From: Gammaproteobacteria bacterium UBA2679
Lineage (GTDB): Bacteria; Pseudomonadota; Gammaproteobacteria; Pseudomonadales; Oleiphilaceae
Direction of reading: 5' to 3'
NCBI GenBank assembly: GCA_002354735.1
Contig: DEMD01000003.1
Location: 375,511-439,510 of the forward strand
DNA: 64,000 nt
A program made the translations under genes and the position numbers. This document shows, piece after piece, positions 59,547 through 64,000 of this stretch; position 1 is the stretch's first letter, and each line of letters opens with the position of its first letter. The notes beneath the pieces are model-generated. The model worked only from the letters and a program-made list of their open reading frames with translations. It made no database searches and was not told the DNA's origin.

Positions 59547-61505
59547 TTAACTGTTCTGATCCGGAATGCCTGCGGCCATACCGCGGCTTCTCCTACTGAT
59601 ATCGGCTTCGAGTCGTTGTATGAAAGCCTCGATACTGTCTGAGCCAAGGTCCTCACCTGTGCGCGTACGTACCGCCACGGTGTTTGATTCGACCTCGTTA
59701 TCGCCCACGACAAGAAGATAGGGAGTCCGGTCAATTGTGTGCTGGCGGATTTTAAAGCCTATCTTCTCATTTCTCAAGTCACATACGGCCCGGAAACCGT
59801 TTAAATTCAATTTATCGGCGATTTTCTGGCAATAATCGGCCTGATTATCGGTAATATTCATCACTACAACCTGCTTTGGTGCCAGCCAGGTTGGGAAAGC
59901 GCCCTCGTATTCTTCAATAAGAATACCGATGAACCGCTCGAACGAACCGAGAATTGCGCGATGAAGCATGACCGGCGTCCGGCGCTCCTGCGTCTCGCTC
60001 ACATACTGGGCGCCCAGCCGACCAGGCATGGAAAAGTCGACCTGCATCGTGCCACACTGCCAGACCCGACCGATACAGTCCTTCAGTGAAAACTCGATCT
60101 TCGGGCCGTAGAACGCACCCTCACCCGGCTGCAAATCCCACGGCAGCCCCTTGGCATTAAGGGCATCTTCCAGAGCCTTTTCGGCCTTGTCCCATTGTGA
60201 ATCATCGCCAACGCGCTTTTCAGGTCTGGTCGAAAGCTTGTACTGCATCTGGGTAAAGCCAAAGTCAGCATAGACGTCGTGAAGAAAATCTATGAAGGCT
60301 GCACATTCAGACTGGATCTGGTCTTCCGTGCAGAAAATATGGCCATCGTCCTGGGTAAAACCGCGCACGCGCATAAGGCCATGCAAGGCGCCCGAGGCTT
60401 CGTTGCGATGACAGGAGCCAAACTCGGCGAACCGCAGTGGCAGTTCGCGGTGCGATCGCAGCCCCTGGTTGAAGACCTGAACGTGGCCAGGACAGTTCAT
60501 GGGCTTGATCGCGTAGTCGCGATCTTCCGATTGGGTAGTGAACATGTCGTCACGGAACTTCTCCCAGTGCCCTGACTTTTCCCAGAGACTGCGATCAATG
60601 ACCTGCGGCGTCTTGATTTCCTTGTAGTCGCGTGCCCGCTGTTGCGCACGCATGTACTTTTCGACCGCCTGATAGATGGCCCAGCCGTCCGGATGCCAGA
60701 AGACCATGCCTGGCGCCTCTTCCTGCATGTGGAACAGATCGAGCTTCTTGCCAACCTTGCGATGATCACGCTTTTCAGCTTCCGCCAGGCGGTTGAGATA
60801 GGCTTTGAGATCTTTCTTGTTGGCCCAGGCGGTGCCGTAAATGCGCTGGAGCATCTCGTTATTCGAATCACCGCGCCAGTAGGCACCAGCCACTCGCGTC
60901 AGCTTGAAGGCCTTGATTTTGCCGGTACTAGGCACGTGCGGGCCGCGGCAAAGGTCAATGAAATCACCCTGCTTATAGAAGCTGAGAGCCTCTTCACCGG
61001 GAATCGATGCAATGATTTCCTTCTTGTACGCTTCGCCCATCTTGTCGAACAGGCTAATGGCCTCTTCCCGACCCATGACGGAACGAAACACCGGCAGGTC
61101 ATCCTTCGACAGTTCTTCCATGCGCTTCTCGATAGCTTCGAGATCATCTGGCGTGAACGGTCTGTGGAAGGCAAAGTCGTAGTAGAAGCCATCGTCGATG
61201 ACCGGCCCTATGGTCACCTGGGCTTCCGGAAACAGATCCTGTACGGCCATCGCCAGAAGATGCGCGGCAGAATGACGAATGATATCGAGGCCTTCTTCGT
61301 CACGTTCAGTCACGATGGCGAGGCGGGTATCGCGGTCGATGAGAAACGAGGTATCGACCAGGGTCGATTGGCCATCTTCATGAATGAGTTTTCCACCCAG
61401 TGCTGCCTTGGCAAGTCCTGGACCAATGTCTGCGGCAATATCATGCACGGTGACAGCCTGACTGAACGCTCGTTCGCTGCCATCCGGGAGGGTGATAAGC
61501 GGCAT
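59547..61505 (-). CDS. thrS: Threonyl-tRNA synthetase
   Basis: 652 residues, full length. In order: the TGS domain (1-62, [14 protein letters not shown]), the editing domain with [11 protein letters not shown] and the later zinc-type Cys/His residues (Hxxx[10 protein letters not shown]), the class II catalytic core with [10 protein letters not shown] and the motif 2 [11 protein letters not shown], and the C-terminal anticodon domain ([17 protein letters not shown]). GAGGTAG lies before the ATG. The 157-base leader contains TTGATA followed after ~15 bases by TAATTG, a weak promoter. It is the first gene of the thrS-infC-rpmI-rplT cluster. Confidence 0.98.
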   Translation of the reverse strand: MPLITLPDGSERAFSQAVTVHDIAADIGPGLAKAALGGKLIHEDGQSTLVDTSFLIDRDTRLAIVTERDEEGLDIIRHSAAHLLAMAVQDLFPEAQVTIGPVIDDGFYYDFAFHRPFTPDDLEAIEKRMEELSKDDLPVFRSVMGREEAISLFDKMGEAYKKEIIASIPGEEALSFYKQGDFIDLCRGPHVPSTGKIKAFKLTRVAGAYWRGDSNNEMLQRIYGTAWANKKDLKAYLNRLAEAEKRDHRKVGKKLDLFHMQEEAPGMVFWHPDGWAIYQAVEKYMRAQQRARDYKEIKTPQVIDRSLWEKSGHWEKFRDDMFTTQSEDRDYAIKPMNCPGHVQVFNQGLRSHRELPLRFAEFGSCHRNEASGALHGLMRVRGFTQDDGHIFCTEDQIQSECAAFIDFLHDVYADFGFTQMQYKLSTRPEKRVGDDSQWDKAEKALEDALNAKGLPWDLQPGEGAFYGPKIEFSLKDCIGRVWQCGTMQVDFSMPGRLGAQYVSETQERRTPVMLHRAILGSFERFIGILIEEYEGAFPTWLAPKQVVVMNITDNQADYCQKIADKLNLNGFRAVCDLRNEKIGFKIRQHTIDRTPYLLVVGDNEVESNTVAVRTRTGEDLGSDSIEAFIQRLEADISRRSRGMAAGIPDQNS

Positions 61506-61662
61506 AGTGACTCTACCTCGATTTCGATTCTGTTATTTACGCTGGTAGCAGAGGCTACACTTCGCAATTAAACGGCGGTGGATTCTATCAAGTGCTGGCG
61601 CCCATGGCTATCAGGTCAGGCTGTGAAACGCAGTCCCAGATGGGCTCGCGCCGTCGACCTGC

Positions 61663-62103
61663 CTAGGGTGCACTGACCACGAAGTCGCCTTCGAGGCGGC
61701 AGGTCAGCGCATTGCCGCAATATACTTCGCTAAGCATATGCAAGCGGCCTTTCTGACGGCGGGCGAACATGCTGCTGAAGCGCTGCCAGGCCTGTTCGTT
61801 GAGGGCACAGCGGGCAGTAAATGTCTCACGCATGGGCAAAAGGTATTCGATGTTCGAACGCTGTACGACGAGGTCACCATCGAGCCCTTCCGCTTTCAAG
61901 CGGACATAGATCATGGTCCACGCCGCAAGCGTCGCGACTGAGGCGATACTGCCGCCGAACACGGTGCCCTGATGATTGATATTGGGCGCAAACGGCGCTG
62001 ATAGCGTAATGGCCGCCTCGCTCCGTTCGACCACCTCGACACCCATGGCCTTGCTGATGGGAATGTGCGTGTGGAGATAGTGGATGATAGCTGCCTTGTC
62101 CAT
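61663..62103 (-). CDS. YiiD C-terminal-type thioesterase (hotdog fold)
   Basis: 146 residues of a hotdog-fold acyl thioesterase of the YiiD_C group: HTHIPISKAMGVEVVE opening, NINHQGTVFGGSIASVATLAAW helix, and a YLLPMRETFTARCAL strand. It likely hydrolyses acyl-CoA or acyl-ACP thioesters. E. coli YiiD (FabY) has an additional N-terminal acetyltransferase domain, which is absent here. It is on the same strand as the TAXI gene, 19 bases after it. Confidence 0.88.
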   Translation of the reverse strand: MDKAAIIHYLHTHIPISKAMGVEVVERSEAAITLSAPFAPNINHQGTVFGGSIASVATLAAWTMIYVRLKAEGLDGDLVVQRSNIEYLLPMRETFTARCALNEQAWQRFSSMFARRQKGRLHMLSEVYCGNALTCRLEGDFVVSAP

Positions 62104-62122
62104 TGAACCTGATTCCCTGTTG

Positions 62123-63127
62123 CTAGTGTTGAAGCGTCAGACCCGCCTCACGGAAATAGCGCGCGGCGCCGGGGTGGATCGGAGCGGCCAGGCGCTCGTT
62201 GGCCATAGCCTGGACGCGCAGATTTGCGAGTGCTGGATGGCGCTGCCTGAACGCTTCGAAGTTGTCGAAGACCGCCTTGACGAGCCGGTATACAGTCTCG
62301 TCATCGGTGGCGGCATCGGTAACCAGAACCGCTCCGACACCGAAGGTTGCCGTAGCGCCTTCGTTATTACGATACATGCCTGCCGGGATGGTCGCATCGC
62401 GATAGTAGGGAAATGCTGTCTTCAGTGATTTGATCATCTCGGCACTGAGTGGAATCAGTCGACTTTCGCACAGCGTAGTGACTTCCTTGACGGCACCGTT
62501 TGGATGTCCAACCACATAGAGCATGACGTCGATCTTGCTGCGACACAGCGCATCCGGCTGATCGACTGCGGGTAATTCGGTGATTTCGCTGAATTCACTG
62601 AAACTCCAGCCAAGGTGGCTGAGGAGAATTTCAATGGTAGCGCGCTGGCCGGAGCCCCTGCTCCCGACGTTGACACGTTTGCCTTTCATATCGTCGAGAT
62701 CATGAACCGAAGAGTCTGCACGTACGACTGCAGTAAATGCCTCTGGATGCAGACTGAAGACCGAGCGGAGCGATTTCTGGGCAGACCTGGTCTCGCTGCC
62801 ATGATAGGCATTGTACTGCCAGTCGGTCTGAACGATTGCAAAGGAGACGTCCTTGCGGGCGAGTGCCTCAAGGTTGGCGATACTGCCATCGGTGCTTTCG
62901 ATGAAACAGCGGGTTCCCTTGTTGCTGTACACCTGGTTGACCAGGCGGCAGATGGCGCCGCCTGCAGGAAAGTAGACGCCAGTTTCATTGCCGGTCGCGA
63001 TGGTAATCGTCGGCGCAGCTACTGGCTTTGGCGTTTCAGCCTGAGCGACGCCATACGACGCCGTCATTATCAACAGGCAGTGCAGCAGCCTCGACCGCCA
63101 CCTGCCTGTTCCGAACCGTCCTTCCAT
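62123..63127 (-). CDS. TAXI family TRAP transporter solute-binding protein
   Basis: 334-residue periplasmic binding protein. The signal peptide is about residues 1-30 (MTASYGVAQAE boundary). The mature protein starts TITIATGNETGVYFPAGGAICRLVN, the TAXI hallmark, followed by ALARKDVSFAIVQTDWQYNAYHG, GKRVNVGSRGSGQRAT and VGHPNGAVKE. TAXI proteins deliver acidic or other small solutes to fused TRAP permeases. No TRAP permease gene is visible in the window, so its partner must be elsewhere or it has another role. It starts 25 bases after the MMPL gene. Confidence 0.92.
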   Translation of the reverse strand: MEGRFGTGRWRSRLLHCLLIMTASYGVAQAETPKPVAAPTITIATGNETGVYFPAGGAICRLVNQVYSNKGTRCFIESTDGSIANLEALARKDVSFAIVQTDWQYNAYHGSETRSAQKSLRSVFSLHPEAFTAVVRADSSVHDLDDMKGKRVNVGSRGSGQRATIEILLSHLGWSFSEFSEITELPAVDQPDALCRSKIDVMLYVVGHPNGAVKEVTTLCESRLIPLSAEMIKSLKTAFPYYRDATIPAGMYRNNEGATATFGVGAVLVTDAATDDETVYRLVKAVFDNFEAFRQRHPALANLRVQAMANERLAAPIHPGAARYFREAGLTLQH

Positions 63128-63152
63128 GACAGAACCATCTCCTTGCGATTGC

Positions 63153-64000
63153 CTATCCGGCTACCTGAGCTGCTTTTGCTCGGGCGACCATCTGGTCGGG
63201 CCGAAGCAGGAATCGGGCAAGCGCTGGCAGCAACCAGATTGCGCCGACCATGTTCCAGATGAACATGAAGAACAGCAGCAGTCCCATGTTGGCCTGAAAC
63301 TTGATTGGACTCAATATCCAGGTACAGACGCCGATACCAAGGGTGATACCGGTAAATATCACAGCCTTGCCTGTACTGCGCAGCGTTTCGAAATACGCAT
63401 TCTGCAGCGAGCGGCCCTGTAACAGGAAGTGCTCGAACTTGGCGTAGATATAGATACCGTAGTCGACACCGATGCCCACACCAAGCGCGATAACCGGAAG
63501 CGTCTCGACCTTTATGCCAATGCCCAGTTGCGCCATCAACGCCTCACACAGCACCGAGGTGAGACCGAGTGGAATGACAATACAGAGCACCGCCCGAATC
63601 GATCGGAAGGTGATGTAGCAGAGTATGCTGACTACAGCATAAACGAAGGCCAGCATCATGTTCTTTGCGTCGCTGATGACCTCGTTGGTTGCCGCATCCA
63701 CACCTGCGTTACCGGCAGCCAAAAGGAACTGAAAATCGTCCTGGGGGTTTTCAGCAACGTAATCTTCCACCACGTCCACGACGCGCTGCAGGGTCTCGGC
63801 TTTGTGGTCTTCCAGGAAGGCCAGCACCGGCGTCAGGCTGCAGTCGGAATTGATGAGGCCAGAAGGCGCTCGCTGAACAGAGGAGTTGATAACCTGCTGG
63901 TTACGCGACAACTCCGACCATTTGAAGTTACCTTCGTTGAAGGCCTTCGTTACGATCTTGGACACTGTCACGATCGAGGCGGTCGACTCAACGCCAGGGG
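63153..64000 (-). CDS. RND/MMPL family permease, C-terminal part (partial)
   Basis: The 3' part (~282 residues) of a large exporter; the 5' end is beyond the window. The frame stays open to base 64000 (residues GVESTASIVTV precede the internal GTG 63971). It shows the MMPL/RND C-terminal membrane bundle: DAKNMMLAFVYAVVSILCYI, VIPLGLTSVLCEALM, LPVIALGVGIGVDYGIYIYAKFEH, RSTGKAVIFTGITLGIGV and FMFIWNMVGAIWLLPAL. The GVDYGIYI motif is the conserved RND proton-relay region seen in COG1033-type exporters. It is adjacent to the TAXI gene. Substrate unknown. Confidence 0.9.
   Translation of the reverse strand, partial: PGVESTASIVTVSKIVTKAFNEGNFKWSELSRNQQVINSSVQRAPSGLINSDCSLTPVLAFLEDHKAETLQRVVDVVEDYVAENPQDDFQFLLAAGNAGVDAATNEVISDAKNMMLAFVYAVVSILCYITFRSIRAVLCIVIPLGLTSVLCEALMAQLGIGIKVETLPVIALGVGIGVDYGIYIYAKFEHFLLQGRSLQNAYFETLRSTGKAVIFTGITLGIGVCTWILSPIKFQANMGLLLFFMFIWNMVGAIWLLPALARFLLRPDQMVARAKAAQVAG

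Noticed and set aside
60642..61571. 309-codon plus-strand frame opposite thrS
   Set aside because: It lies almost wholly antisense to a conserved full-length thrS, has no recognisable domain and no Shine-Dalgarno.

Overview
The window is a contiguous piece of a gammaproteobacterial chromosome, moderately GC-rich by eye, with dense coding on both strands. Two segments support the assignment: the thrS-infC-rpmI-rplT-pheS-pheT-ihfA-merR order followed by tRNA-Pro(GGG) near the right end, and an oligopeptide-ABC ATPase next to fabI at the left edge. A marine or free-living lineage is plausible (TSP3-repeat outer-membrane protein, RTX/cadherin-like secreted protein, urea ABC transporter, TAXI-TRAP binding protein), but I cannot name a genus. 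No phage, insertion sequence, plasmid module or CRISPR array is visible.

Layout. 1-13.3 kb: tail of a peptide ABC ATPase, fabI, a lipoprotein-like alpha/beta hydrolase, a PilZ protein, a DUF1631-like protein, a chalcone-isomerase-like/coiled-coil/double-TonB protein, a TSP3-repeat protein with a C-terminal beta-barrel, a YceI protein and a 7TMR-DISM/EAL phosphodiesterase. 13.3-19.6 kb: a compact accessory cluster (CDP-alcohol phosphotransferase, MDR dehydrogenase, an atypical pyruvoyl-tetrahydropterin-synthase-like protein, a glycosyltransferase-methyltransferase fusion, a flippase-like membrane protein and a RibD-type reductase). It looks like an uncharacterised pterin-like or pyrimidine-derived glycoconjugate pathway and is my best candidate for an undescribed system. 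19.6-25.4 kb: urtABCDE, a urea-type ABC importer with an intrinsic terminator after urtA. 25.8-27.3 kb: an orphan gene, a long palindrome and a DUF2914 protein. 27.3-34.0 kb: a type I secretion operon (substrate, ABC exporter, HlyD adaptor) whose substrate carries its RTX repeats at the N-terminus. 34.4-40.1 kb: a glycosyltransferase, an LplT-PlsC fusion, a DUF3750 protein and an acyl-CoA ligase.

40.3-43.4 kb: a CHASE2 - SH3b - M48 protease operon ending in a clear terminator. 43.5-46.5 kb: a translationally coupled trio of N-formylglutamate amidohydrolase, DUF1704/QEGLA metallopeptidase-like protein and glutathione-synthetase-like ATP-grasp enzyme, a second candidate for an uncharacterised peptide-modification system. 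46.5-53.8 kb: a DUF805-zinc-ribbon-J-domain fusion, a lipoprotein, a cardiolipin-synthase-like protein, an AI-2E family permease, a MerR regulator, a ferritin-like PF10118 protein behind a well-formed operator, and a PlsC acyltransferase. 53.9-61.5 kb: the translation operon, with infC starting at ATT. 61.7-64 kb: a YiiD-type thioesterase, a TAXI binding protein and the C-terminal part of an MMPL/RND permease cut by the window edge.

Several genes start at TTG or GTG. For some of them, including urtE, the PTPS-like gene, the glycosyltransferase and the amidohydrolase, a good Shine-Dalgarno sequence supports that start. Many operons are joined by ATGA, TGATG or TTGA overlaps.
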